A stretch of DNA of 64,000 nucleotides, from positions 23,504,934 to 23,568,933 of the forward strand of contig NC_063151.1 in assembly GCF_020921035.1 (NCBI RefSeq), in the 5' to 3' direction. The DNA is from Rhodamnia argentea. Its lineage: Eukaryota; Streptophyta; Magnoliopsida; Myrtales; Myrtaceae. How positions within the stretch are numbered: the first letter of the stretch is position 1; every line of letters begins with the position of its first letter. Under the pieces are notes generated by a model. The model worked only from the letters and a program-made list of their open reading frames with translations. It was not told the DNA's origin and ran no database searches. Positions 11,846 through 24,751 of this stretch are shown piece after piece. Both the position numbers and the translations under genes were made by a program.

Positions 11846-14800
11846 TCAAGATATCCACAAGGAGTGCATGACATGCAGCTGACTGAACTCAGTAGACTTT
11901 AAAGACATCGTATATAGTTCTTTGAGCTTCACAGCATCTCCGGGCTTGCTGGTAACTGCATGCGTGGGAGACTTGCTGCCACTTGCAGCAAGTGTTGACG
12001 CCAGCATATTCTTCAAAAGCTTCTGTAATTGCCCCCAAAATTTGGCATGAATTCCAGGATGACTGGCCTTTAGAGCATTTGAGGTTGTTTCGGATATTTG
12101 ATGGCCATCGAGCAGACGAGACAGGGATGCTTCCAGCATCTGCAACAAGAATAATCAATCTGGATCAGTTGCAGACTTGCCTTTTATCATGAAAACCGAA
12201 AAGGACTGGAGGACTGTTGTCATAAGTTCAGGTGAATAATATATCCGGAATTACGGGGAGTTGAATTTAACAATTCTTAACCAAGTTGACAATCAAAGCT
12301 GGTTAAGAAGTCAGATCATACTAATGAGTCAAAGAGAATGAATCCTGGTATTACTTTGATTCAAGCTACACACTCCTTTCAAGTGAAAAACTGGCTAACA
12401 GTCTTCACAATGCATTGAAACTCAAGCAAATTTCTACCGCACTATAAGAAGGACCAAGAGTGCTATAGTCGCCGCACACAAGAAACTCCCAACTGTTCTT
12501 GATCTTAATTTCTTTAATGTCGCAGACATAATCGCTACTCCCACATCACTCCCCCCATTATCTACTAAGTGCACCCAGTCACGTAGTATTTTCTACTAAG
12601 CAAAAGCACCATACTGAGTCTTAACTCAAGCTCAGTGAAAATAGAATAATCAATTCGATGTCGTAACGACGAATGTGCCCAAGCTTTAATGTACTCAAAA
12701 TCTGTAGGATATTGTGTTCATTGTACAAATAGAAACACCACACCTATGTTGATTAAACAAAAAGCAAGAGAAGCAAGAAGCGATGAATCTTGCATGTTAA
12801 GTTATCTAAAGATAATTGTGATTCAGAACATTCCCTATGGCTTCGCTCAGTGTACATTTGTTCAACTTAATAATCTAAGAGCTAAATTGAGAGTAACAAA
12901 AACGGATAAATGCAATTTTGATCATGAAATGAAACAAGAAAAAATAAATGACTAAACCAATCGAATGAATCAATCACATAATGAATGACCTAAAAGAAAT
13001 GGTGACTCGGTGTACTCATAATCGCTTGTTGTACAGTGAATTTGTCCAACTTAATTATCTAGACCTAAACTGAGTAATAACAAGAAAAAATTACGCGATT
13101 TCATTGTAATATAAAGAGTAGTTTCAAATGAAACAACCCCTTCTTTATGTATCAGTAAAAAGACTTGGGGAGATGAAGGAAAACCAATAATATTTCCCCA
13201 ATCCAAAATGATGTGAACATTGTAAACTTATAAAAAATTAAAAGAAGAACAATGGTATGCATGATAAAAGACGCTACAAATACCCTTACCAAAAAAAAAA
13301 AGATGCTACAAATACTCACAAATGCATGTTTCACATACTTCATTCATACATGAGGGTTCTTAGGCCTAGGTGTTAAAAGTCTAACCTAAAAGCTTAAGCT
13401 GATAGGTGGACGGAAATCACATAAATATAAAAAGCATTTAGAACCCATTGTCAAGCAACGTGGGATAATACTTCAACACCCCCACTCACATGCAAGTCGA
13501 ATTACAAGCGGCACGTGAAATTTTGACTACGCACATTCACGTGGAGTTTTACCACGCACATTCGCGAAAGGGATAACCTGGCTTTAATACCATGTTAGAA
13601 GTCCAATCCAAAAGCTTGAACTGATAGGTGGAAGGAAACCACATGAATATAAAGAGCATTTATGACCCGTTGTCAAGCAATGTGGGATGATACTTCAATA
13701 CCAGGCTTACACAATTCTCCGATCCAAAATGCATCAAATGATCAGGACTGTATTAAAAATTGCTTGTTGTCAGGATTGCAGGATCCCACAGCCGATCATA
13801 GTGATCCAAACTAGCTTGGGAATTGATCTTGTCAGCCACAAGAAAGACAAAATCGGGCCACATACCTCCCAGACAAGACCCACTCTCTTCTTTAAGCCTA
13901 CTTTTAGGTCCATTCGAAAGACTAGGGCATGGGGAATTGACAAATCCCTACGGGTGAGGCTGAGCTCTGATGAAGCACGAAGCAGAAGAGAAGATCTTCG
14001 GCTGTGGCAATCGACTTCTTTTCAGAAGACACCAACTTCCACATCAGCATGTTGATGCCATCTTCTCTTGCTTTTCTCTTTCTTCTTTCCGTTTTCTTTT
14101 CTTTTTACCTTTCTTCATCAACCCACTTGATCAACACATATTTAGGCTTTAGCTTTACATTTTCCAACCTTCTCACGTCAAACTGTATTGGTCATGCCAT
14201 CTATATTCAGTTATTTTGTCTTTTCTATTTCTAATACTCTTGTTTCTAGTCCTTTTTTTGGGTGCTATCTCAATTTGGTGAAGGAAGATTTTCTTTCTTC
14301 ATTTTCACTCTCAGATTGCTTTCCTTTTTTCAGTATATGGTCTAGGTGCCCGTAAACTATAAATAATGATTAATGAATTATATAAATTATGTGTTCTAAT
14401 AGTTTCTTTTAAATAATAATGTTAGTGGACGCTTGGTAATTGCTTCTATGGAACTCATTTGTGTTTCTAACATGGTTACTTTACATTGTATTCTCAGATG
14501 CTGTACTATTCTTTGTGGAATGCTAGAGTTCGAACCCTGACCTTCTATATAGCATATATTAAGCTTCCTCGCTCTCTTTTGAAGTTAATATGTATGTAAT
14601 TATGTATGACAAGGGAAAAATTGCACAACTTAAGTATCAATTATGTAAAAAAGTAGGATCTTATGAACCTTGATCTAATCCTCAGACTCAGAACTATCGT
14701 ACTTAGGACCCCAACCCCGACAACCTTGTATACATGAATCAAAACAGAAGTATGTACTCATGACCAAGGGAAAACAAAGTGATCTGGCTGGACAAGATGA

Positions 14801-17800
14801 CCGCAGATATCATTGTATGCAGCTAAACAGGTTGACAAACTATGGAACAAATATTTCCAAAGACATACCGCATTTGAGTGCAATGAACTCGAGAGGGTTG
14901 ATGAAAGATCTGATCTCTCCATCAGTATGGTGAGGTACATGGCTGGATGGGTCTGGGGGCCATAAAAATCTGCTGCTTTCTGCCAGTTCCGCTCAGCCAA
15001 TAAAGCATACTGTTTCACTCGCTGGAGAATGCTATTCTCACCTTTAGAGAATCCTTTCTTATGATTAGAATTCTGAAATTTCACGCAGCAATCTCTCTGG
15101 TAGCAAGCAAGCTGGAAATATGCATATGCGGCCTCCTGTTTACGCAACTCACCCAATGATTCATACACAGACAATGCCTCTCTGATGGCCTCATTCGCCG
15201 TGATTTCATGCTTTCTCAAGAACAAATCTTTAGCTCTTCTAGGACTATAACTAGAGCGAGCAAGTGATATTTCTTCCAAAGCTGCATTTTCATACACATC
15301 AGCAGTTGTATCTTCTTCAGCCAAAAACATACCAAGCCTCAGATAAGTGTGGGCATACTGTGTATAAACCTCATTTTTCAAGCTCTCGGAAACAGAATCT
15401 TCATCTTCTTCCACAACCCTGAGCTCTGACTTTGCTGCCCCGTAAAATTTAAGAGCTTCACAATATTCAAACTTTGCAGTTACCAATGCCTGCTTATATG
15501 AATCACGAAAAGCTGAATGTGATTTAAGATGTCCGATTTTGGCAACCATCTCCTCGGCTAATGCCCGTCTCCCATGACCCAGATTGCAATTAATTAATAT
15601 AATGTTGGTGTGGTCAGAGACTTCTCTAAATGCAATTATAGCATCAGCAAAAGCAACCTCAGCTTCACTCAACTCTTTCCTCTCCAGCATGTTTCTACCT
15701 ATTTCATTGCAAACCCACCCTTTCTTTTTCATAATAGATTGAAGTTCTGCTGAGCCAGCAGGAACTCCGCCTAATGCCTTTCTAGCTTCTTCATAGCAGC
15801 TTAGAGCAGATAAAAGATTGCAGTCTGTGTCTTCGGCTGCAGCACCCACGACATATCTAAATATTCCACCAATCTTTTTAGGTACTTCTTTCCAAGATGA
15901 ACCTGTTTCAGAAGCCCCTTTGGATGCAACAGCATGCTTTTCGGAAGAATCTTCATCATTCTTAGAAACAGCAGCAACTGATGAATCCAAATCCACAGTA
16001 CCTCTAGTTATATCAAAAGTTTCTGGTACAGTGCCGATAGTTTTCTTTTTCCGCCTACCCTTGTCCACTTTCTGGACAGTGCTTTCATCTTCAGTGTCTA
16101 CAAAATTTGACAAAGAGCTTCGCCTACTATGCGACTTTCTACCCTGTCTTCTGCTATGAGCAATCACATGTGAATCTCCAGTGCTACTGCTTGCGCTGCT
16201 ACCACTGCTAACCCTATCACTTTGACAGCTGCAATTCACCAGGGAGCACAAACTGCAGTTCTGCTTAAGTTGTCCCAACTTCTTCTTGAGCCTTTTGACT
16301 TCCTTCACAACCTCAGATGACATTCTCAGCTCTTTCATGGACCGTTTCTCAGCTGTTTGAATTGAAACCTCTTTGCCCTTTATCATATGAAACTGAACAT
16401 AAACATCTCCAACCAGAGTCCACGCCTTGGCCCAAAAGAGGTAAGTGAAAGAGAATTGCTCAGAAGTAAAATGATCATTGTCTGTGGTCGATATAACATC
16501 TTCACCAGCATCAAACTTCGATTTTGTCCTTCCATTTGTGTCATTTAGCATTGAAAAGGATGTTGAACAGCTAACCATTGAGGAAATAAATCGGGTATCT
16601 TTAAGATGTTGGGGCATTGATCCATAGACAGAACAAGCTAATTCCACAACCTTCAATGCTTGAAGCAACTCACCTTCCTCTTTATACGCTTGTGCAAGTG
16701 CCAAGTAAGATTCTCCAAGCAACAGAATAAGTTTCCACAGCTTATGATCCAATTTTGATGTAGGCAGCCATTCACGAATATCACACACTTCAATACAGTC
16801 AGCATCACCACATGCACAAACAGCGAAATTCATTGGCAATGGTGCTCCATCAGCAGCTCCAGTGCCACAGTCAACCAGCTCTGCCTCATTACTTTGCAAT
16901 TGGCGCATCCATCTCAGTGATTTAATAGCTTGAGAAACATGATTAATTGCAGCCAGCTTGGAGGAGATAGGATCTGCAACAGTTTGAATTACTTGTGTAG
17001 ATACAGGGGACCTTTTGCAGATTGCAAAGTGATCATTGCATCCAGAAGTAGAGACACCTCCTTCTGAAACTGTCTTCTCAATGTCAGATGATGTTATCAA
17101 TTTTCTGGAAGCAGACATACTAGCCTCTAAAGACATATTCAATGATGCTTCTGATGCTAAATCTTGAAGTCCCTTTCGCACTTCACTGCACTTTTCTTTT
17201 TTTAAAACAACAGAGGGATCATCATCCTGGACATTAGAATCAGAAATGCTTCTCCAAAAATCAAGAGATTCTTCTTCAACGTCGGTAACTTTAACTTCAC
17301 ATTCTTCCGGGACAGATTCAGATGCCAAATCAACATCTTGATCATCACTGTTCAAAATAAGTCTGGCATATTGTTCATGAGCAAGAGCGCGTACAACCTA
17401 ATATAATAAAACAACAAGAAAGTGAAAACAAATTGTACTCCAAAAAGGGGATTGAAAACAAATTAATAACTCATACAAGCTGATCTGGCTCATCCAGTAA
17501 TTCCAAGCACTTCCTAATGAAGCTTGCGCATTTTGCCTTATCTTTTGGAGTCTGCAGCAAAATCATACATTGTCATCAATAGATTGTAGCTAATAGGGCG
17601 AAACAGAAGGTTGCTACGCAGTTCTAACAAGAAAGTTCTGACCACTGATAAGGAAAGCCTATGAGCAATGCGGTAAAGCAGAGTGCCCAGTGAAAACAAA
17701 GAGTCACTTCTTCCTCTATGCATTGGAGAAGGCAAAGAGCTTGAGCCATCATCACCACTGTCAGACGCATGATTCTTAGGGATAACAGCAAGATCAAAAA

Positions 17801-20800
17801 GTTGAATTACATCTTCCCCAGCACCTTTGTATAGCTGTGACAGAGCATGCCAAAAAAAAAAAAAAAGATGAGAAAAAATTAACACCCACAATTTTCGCAA
17901 GAAACTTTTAAAATACTGATCAGTAACTTTACCATGTATGAGATTATAAATAAAAACTTACCCAGTATGCCCCAGGATCTTGCTTGCAATTATCTTGAAG
18001 GAACCTCAATACAGAAAGGCCATTTTGCTGGACAACATGAGGGTTAAAAGCAGGAGTGCCATCGTCTGAGATGCCTTTTAATAGAAATATGTCTTCTGTC
18101 TTAAGAAGCTCATAGCCCTGAACCACTCCATTCCGATGATAACAAATAGCCAGTTCTGGTGCACTAGCCATGATATTATCAAGCCAGGCTTCAAGCCAGG
18201 TCAATGGAGTGACCTACACAGTATAGAAATAGAGTAAAAAATGTGGCTATACCAGTGTCAGAAATTAGGGATTTTTGATAACCGAGAAGAAAACAACTGA
18301 TTTATTAGATGAACCTGTCTTGTAATGTCCCACAGATGCAGACTCACAGCAACATATTTTTCATTACTAAAGAGAAGCAAGTCACTGCCCAGAAGCATAC
18401 GGAAATTGTGAAATTGCCAAAACAAGACCCTCAAAAATCCATCATTGGCAACTCTCCTATGCCTGTCAGACTCTTGCATCACATTCCGGTTCTTTTCACT
18501 AACTTGTGTTGTCTTTTTGACAGGATCACACCTTTTATTCCTCTTGGACTTACTTTCCCATAAGAAACCAGTCTGTTTTATTTGCGGATATTCTGAGCGT
18601 TGTCTTAATTGCTCTTTTTCAGCAATGTCGTCATGCAGGCCAAAAGTATTCGAAGTATCTATTCCAGGAAGAACAGAGGAACTCGATTGGTCCTTCGATG
18701 ATGCAGCATTATGTGTTGGTGGACAATCACAAGCCTCCACTCTAACAGAATGCATGGCAAAATTAAGAAATAATGCCTGCTCTGCACATTGTGATTGACT
18801 ATGTCTTTTAATCAACTTCTCTCCCTCTTCCACATCAGGCCTGCATCACATCCGAAACATAAGATTAGAAGTCTAGAAGCAATGTTAAGCCAAGACAGTC
18901 GGTTCTCGAACAGACCCCATATTCAGAACAAGAGTTTGCCCGATACGATGGACAGCAATGGACAAACGAGCTTTTGAATAAGGCATTTTAAATATCTGCT
19001 TCAATATATCTGCAGGAGCGATCACGTCAATCTCATCACCATACTCTACCAAGCCAGATACGGCAAGGGCCTCACATTTCCTACTAAAGCTTGAGGTGAT
19101 AGCACTGTCTTCCCAAGGTAAATCTGTCAATACAAATACCACAGAACCATCTTCAGAAAAGGAGCTCCAAAATGAAAATAACAGAAGGCAAGAATTATCT
19201 AATCAATTTGAACTGAAGGATCAGGTTTTGTAACTAACAACTTGACAGCATCATATATTATTAAATCTTACAATGCATCCATCAGATAACAATGCTCTGA
19301 AAGGACAAAAGAAGAACCATATGATACACTGATCAATTCCACAAACAAGCATTTTAATAGTTCTTGAATTGCAAATCTTTATATTAAAGAAAGTTCACTT
19401 TGGTGCAAACAGAGTTGGAAGTTCAGCTCTTCCCTAACCTAAAGGTTTGGGAAGAGCTTTATGCGCTCTTTGCTTGTGAGGCCCCCTTTTAGATAATTTT
19501 CTTTTATATGGGGCATTGCAAAGCCATTATATTTATCAGTATATTTTTTTTTTATCTCGACCTTTTTAAAGGGTTCATTGTACGTTTTCTTTCGATAATC
19601 AAACATTCATGCATTTGAAAATGTAACAAAATGATCTTTGGTTTAATAGAGAACTACTCCAGAAGTTGTGAACTTTTTGTAAGGAATCAAACAAATCCTC
19701 AACCATTTCGTAAAGTTGCAACGAGGTCTGTATTCTTCTCACATGGCAAAAAGGTGTCAATGCAATTTTTTGATACTGTTTAGCACTACATTGCATCAGT
19801 TAAAAACTCTTGAACTGGATCGAATCCATGCAGAAAAGTTGGAATTTTCCATTGCACTAATTTCCTTGGCATAAGAAAAGCACGTTGACCAGAGATGAAG
19901 AAGTGTATTTCAGCTACTTATTTTTGGTACACCAGTGACTGTACATCACTCAATAAATTCCCCACTCATTTTCTTACATGCTATGTGAAGTTGATTGTAC
20001 TCTCCACACCTTCAGGGTGCATATTTCTCTTTTCTCTTTTCCCATTAAGTGAAGGGTTTTTAACAAGTTATTAGTTTTTTATTTGGAATAAAAATATTGC
20101 CAAGTTTTTAGTTACTACAAATTTAATCAAAACACACCAAGGGGGTGAGAACCATAAACATAAAAGATGAAAGCCCAAAAAGAAGCTCTTTCACCAGAAA
20201 CAGAAACTTCAGTGCCAGTTGAAGCACTTCATACAATACCAAAAGTACGAAGTTTCGATCTAAAGGATGAAAATACTTTCCATTGAAAGGCCTTCTGTTC
20301 CTCTCTTTCCAAATCAAAACTAACAAAGATGTGCTAATGTACAAAATGACAACTTTCTCTTATTAACAGGACCCTTCATCTGTACCAAGCCCAAATAACT
20401 TGCGGTAATAATCATATTATGGCCCAAGCCATCTCTGTGCATAAACAGTAGACCAAGTATGCCACATCCAAATGTTGTGTAGAAAGATATGAGCAACATG
20501 TCTTCTTCTTTCTAGCATGATAGCATCAAGGCATCGACTTGTGCCTCCACCTCTTATGTTTTCCTAAACAAAGAGGAGTATACTTTTCCTAAGATATTTC
20601 TTTTCTAGATCGCCTCCTGATGGAGTCTCTAGTTCCCATTACTGACGAAAAATATTCTACGAGATCTACAATATCATTAGAACGTTAACACCATATAAGC
20701 CATAGGCCATGAACGGCATCCCCTGTTTTTCCTGCTGAAGTAACTCTGATATATTTCTATGCAAAAGTTAGAGAAGGGTTCCAATTCCCTAACTTGGGCT

Positions 20801-22136
20801 TGCTTGGAAGGAAACGAAACCAGACAATCTTATCATCATAATGCACATAATAGATGCTGCCAAAGCCTCTTTGCTCCTAGGAACACGATATTGAGGAATC
20901 AATTCTTTAGAGGTTCATTTGAAACCGCATGGCATGATCAATAGTGTTTCCCTCCCATTCCCAACTTGAGTGTCAACTGATTCGAAGTACCCGCAACCAA
21001 CTCCATCCTTCTTATAAACGGCCGCTCAGGACCTCCTTTTTTGTTTGAAACCTATCATTCTTCTTCAAAACCAAATTCTAATATTGCCTGTCACCAAACA
21101 TCATCTTGTTCAGTACTAAAACACCAAATTCACTTCCCAGTAGAACTTCATTCTTCAAATGAGTAAAGACTTGCCTTAAACACCCAGCAGTAACAAATTG
21201 TTCAATCAAGTTCTAGCTACTAACTAAATAAAACCTCTTGTTTTTCATCGTAACACCAAATTCTGCAATGCATGAACCCTAATCTTCTGAGCAGAGAACT
21301 AAAATAATCCTTGCAACAATCATGACGAGAAAGCCACAATAAGCACATTGAAGAATCAACACTTTCTATGCAAACCCTACGGCTGGTCTAAGAACTCCCG
21401 AGGTCACAGTTGAAATGAATGTTGCACGCACACAGGATAACTCAGTCCACATAATCATCAAATAATTTCACAATCTGCTGCCTCAAATCATCATGTACTG
21501 AGACAGCCAAAGAACATACACGGTGAATTCCCTGAAATTGTAGAATGCAGGGAGGAATACATGGATGCCGAACGCCAATCAATCCATTCAGAAGAACAAT
21601 TAAGAAGTACGATCTCAATAACACTACGAAAACAATATTAACTGCATATTCACATGCGCATCGTATTCCAGCATTTAACGCAATCCCAAAATTACCTCCA
21701 GCGGCCATCCTCGACAACAGTGCACCGGTAGGGAGCAACTTCTCGGAAAAATTCGGAGCAACAGGAGGCCTATTGAGGTCGGTCTCCGTCGGAAGCATTT
21801 GATATCGTGGAGCACTCACCCTGAACCAAGCAAGATAGGAATCATCGGCCAACAAGAACCGACAACTCCCGAATTCCAAACGAACATGACGATCATGTAG
21901 ACGAATACGATCACAAACGCATTTAGGGATGAACAAGGGAAAAGAACCGAATACGTTTGGCGAGAGGGGACGAGAGCAGAGTTGAAGGCGTGTAAGGCAT
22001 TGTCGGTCAGGACGGGGATGGAGCCGCAGAGAAAGCCGACGGGCTTGGGGTTGACAATCTCCAGCTTGCCCACGCACTGAAGCTCTCTCGAGCCTTCACA
22101 CGGCGGCGACGGTGACGGCGACGGTGATCTCTCCAT
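11846..22136 (-). CDS. EDRF1-like protein (erythroid differentiation-related factor 1 homologue)
   Basis: Nine exons read leftward: 22136-21955, 21820-21696, 19123-18916, 18840-18315, 18213-17962, 17834-17646, 17551-17477, 17397-14869 and 12139-11846. All junction phases agree, giving 1459 residues, the size expected for plant EDRF1 homologues (about 1400). Landmarks: an N-terminal block with VGKLEIV and GFLCGSIPV; then EALAVSGLVEYGDEIDVIAP, MPYSKARLSIAVHRIGQTL, CDCPPTH, WLEAWLDNIMASAPELAICY and QDPGAYW; a TPR-like helical C-terminal half; and a last exon with HPGIHAKFWGQLQKLLKNML. The animal protein was linked to globin gene expression; the plant function is little known. The donor after exon 6 (tca|gtggtc) is the weakest junction. 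Intron 2 carries a LINE relic and the last intron (about 2.7 kb) a TRIM. A short exon 7 of 75 nt is well supported by DEPDQLVVRALAHEQYARL across the junction. Confidence 0.93.
13371..13700 (-). mobile_element. Complete TRIM retrotransposon in the last EDRF1 intron
   Basis: Read on the minus strand. A terminal direct repeat of about 108 bp (13700-13593) begins TATTGAAGTA and ends CTTCTAACA. It is followed at once by a primer-binding site TGGTATTAAAGCCAGG (13592-13577), a degenerate match to the initiator-methionine tRNA site TGGTATCAGAGC. About 110 bp later come a purine tract (GTGAGTGGGGG) and the second repeat (13478-13371), TGTTGAAGTA to TTTTAACA. Flanking 5-mers are ctagg and ccagg, a target duplication with one mismatch. 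With no coding capacity and 330 bp total, this is the terminal-repeat-in-miniature (TRIM) architecture. It lies in the same orientation as the host gene. Confidence 0.85.
20100..21120 (-). mobile_element. Decayed LINE relic (reverse-transcriptase zinc-binding region) in EDRF1 intron 2
   Basis: Minus-strand translation, broken by stops and frame changes, shows pieces typical of the C-terminal part of plant LINE ORF2: DDKIVWF, then a HVAHIF...IWMWHTWSTVYAQ stretch like the zf-RVT 'His...W' module, and LVLIWKERNRRPFNGK (about 20300), the near-universal 'W-x-ERN-R-F' signature. No poly(A) tail or target duplication could be placed. No full reverse transcriptase core is present, so this is a 5'-truncated or eroded insert. 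Confidence 0.55.
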
Positions 22137-22556
22137 CCTCTATCTACTCCTCTCCGTCGCGAAAGTAACAACACGTCAAGTCTTGGAGGGAGTCGGCCTT
22201 AGCTATATCATCCATAGCAGAGTTGCTCGATTTGTCTTCATGGAGCTCGCCAGAATGTACCAGAAATCTCTCTCTTTCTCTCCCTCGCAATGGGACTACC
22301 AATCGAGAAGGAGTTCCGACTAAGTGCGTCGTAAGCCTTACAATTCATTATAAAAATAATAATTCAATTCTAAAATTTATCTAAAGTGGAATTAAAATTT
22401 TAAAAAAGTACAATCAAATCTTAAAATTTATTAAATTAATAAAATCAAGTCCCGTTGATTGCATTTTTTTTTAATTTTTGGAACTTAATTTTACTTTGTG
22501 GTAAATTTTTGGACTTGATTACATATTTTGAAAGTTTTAGAACTCGATTGTACTTT
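22137..22556. other. EDRF1-like gene upstream region
   Basis: Contains the presumed leader and promoter of the minus-strand EDRF1-like gene (a CT-rich run at about 22268-22287), then AT-rich repeat-like DNA from about 22335 with recurring 'ttaaaatttatt' phrases. No gene seen. Confidence 0.5.
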
Positions 22557-22650
22557 TGTGATAAATTTTGAAAATGAATTGCACTCTTGTGATAAATTTT
22601 AAAAAATGAATTGCACTCTTGTGATAAATTTTAAAAATGAATTGCACTCT
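22557..22650 (+). repeat. Three-copy AT-rich tandem repeat
   Basis: Three nearly identical 31-32 bp units, 'tgtgataaatttt...aatgaattgcactct', starting at about 22557, 22588 and 22620. They lie in a wider AT-rich block (22335-22735) whose phrases ('aaattttagaactcaatta', 'aaaacttgt'-like) resemble the TIR arms at 50955-51140 and 60930-61085, so this may be an eroded relative of that element. Confidence 0.75.
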
Positions 22651-23492
22651 TTGAAAATAGAAAATTTTAGAACTCAATTACAATTTCGTAACAAATTTTA
22701 GAGTTTTCAATCCACTTATCTTAAAAATCAATTGACTTTGGTAGATGCTTTGGTTAGGTCATTTAGAGGTGAGGTCGATCGGTTCTTGGCCTGAACTAAT
22801 CCATTCTTGAATCGGCCCAATCGGTCAACTTTATGATCGTACCATATACGAGTGATTTCGATTTAGAAAGTAGCAAGCTAATGAAAGGCCAAATATTTAA
22901 TATATTCTTAGTGATATTGATGAACGAATGCAACATTTTTGTTTTATTTATTAATTTTTAATTTCTAAATATTGAGAAGAAAAACGTTCTTTGTTTAAAA
23001 AAAAAATCGCAAAGAATATGAGAGAAGGGTAAGAACAGCATGTCTACCAATTTCTCCTGAGCAGCATACACATCGATTTGACCATATGAGTGGGACCATC
23101 ACCCTATAGCTGAAACACAATAATCTCTAATCAGAATTATGCAAAGAAAGGGTGGGAGAGAAATACAAGAATCGTGCTATTAGGCGAAGCAACATGTTAT
23201 TCTTCATTTTAGATAATAAAAGCATTCCAGTACTATCAATCCAAAGAAATACGACCTCTCTAAGATATACGGTTTATCTTGGAAAGGTACAAAGTTGGAC
23301 TAATTTGATCCAACCATAAACTATTCTATAGAATTTTCTAATTGATAATATAAATTTGAATTCAATTAGATTATCGTATTCTTTTTTATTTTTGAAAATG
23401 AAATCAAAAAAGAAAATCTTTCGAAAAAAAAATGGCAGGCCGGATGTAATTCGTCAAAAGGGGGATCAAGACTTTGCAAAAGGGTACTAGGA

Positions 23493-24006
23493 ATGACCCG
23501 TAAAAGACAGGATCAAGATAAAGAAAAGAAGAATGCTTCTCCTCTAGTTGCGAAGGATTTCATACTGAAAAAGAAAATCATAAAAAAAAAAATTCCATAT
23601 GTTAGACGGGTTACTCACCCGGCGTCCACCACTGGAAACACCACTTTCGAAAAGGAAACTCAAAGGAGCATTATCAACTACCTAAACCGACTTGCTATAA
23701 TAATTCCATAAACATGTAACTAGAGGATTTCCAATTGATCAAATGGGAGGCTCATCTGCGGCCAACCTCCTTACTAAAAAAGAAGGAAAGTCGATGAGTG
23801 AGATTTATGTTCATTATAGCCACCCCACGTATGTGGTAAAATACGAGAATACATATTACACCACGATTTTGATTCGTAAAAGAGATTTCAATATCACTAA
23901 GAATATGAAGATTGGTTTCCAAAATCGATGTACAAGGTCTGGTAAATTAAAACATTCCTGTCTTTTTAGTCATATCAATTTCCTAAAAAGCCGCGATTAT
24001 GGATAA
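23493..24006 (+). other. Two adjacent short basic open frames, not recognised
   Basis: Frames of 72 codons (23493-23711) and 87 codons (23743-24006) lie 31 bp apart on the same strand in AT-rich DNA (about 35% GC). The first is very Lys/Arg-rich (ILKKKIIKKKIPYVRRV); the second contains ENTYYTTILIRKRDFNITKN. The tight spacing and base composition recall organelle DNA, but I could not match either frame to any plastid or mitochondrial gene I know. They may be chance. No function is proposed. Confidence 0.25.
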
Positions 24007-24339
24007 TCGATTTCATGGTGGAGGTTCCAATTTTTTAAGCCTTACCTTGTTAGTATCAGTTTTCAGATTTTGAAATTTGGAAACTCTCCTATTTATCATG
24101 GAACCTACCCTTGTCCAGTCGGGTTACAGGGCATATTAGGGAATCGGTTTCTCTTTTTCTTTTTCGCTTCATTTTTTTTTTTATAAAAAAAAGGCCAAGA
24201 TAAATAGCAATTATGGCAAAGTAGCATGATCAACAAAATGGCTTAAAGTAAAATATCGAGACAAAATATACAGAAATATAAGGTAATGCAAAAGTTACGA
24301 TCATTTAAAAAGGATAAATCGATTTCTTCAAACCTCATA

Positions 24340-24505
24340 AAAAAAAAAGTTTTAACCGGTCCCCGAGCGAGTGGGTTCCGCATCCAAAAGCCAAAACATA
24401 CCTGCATAATAATACCTGTTTCGAATTTTCGGAACCGAAAATCGGGTTTTTATGACCGATTGGGTTCTATTCTAGAGCGGAATTAGACCGATTGCACAAC
24501 CCTAC
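24340..24505. mobile_element. Partial hAT-like MITE fragment
   Basis: Internal phrases ('accgattgggttc', 'cggaaccgaaaatcggg') are of the same kind as the complete MITE at 40655-40941, and the right edge 'gcacaaccctac' reads in reverse as TAGGGTTGTGC, close to that element's TAGGGGTG terminus. No left terminus or target duplication found. Confidence 0.35.
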
Positions 24506-24751
24506 TCTAAAAATACCCAAAATCTAAGATGGAGCAACCCTTTCGGTTTTGCAATGCGCCGGCGTTCCTAGAGCTTGCCAAATTTTTCCAAAAGATAGGA
24601 TGGGCTAGAATTAGCATTAAAATAAAAATAAAAAACCAACACAATTGCATTAGAACTTCATCGGGGTGCGGTTGACCCAACTGGACCTCATTGTTGCATA
24701 GCACCGTGCAGAACGTTACGGTACAATACAAGCACAAAATCGTAGCGCTAA

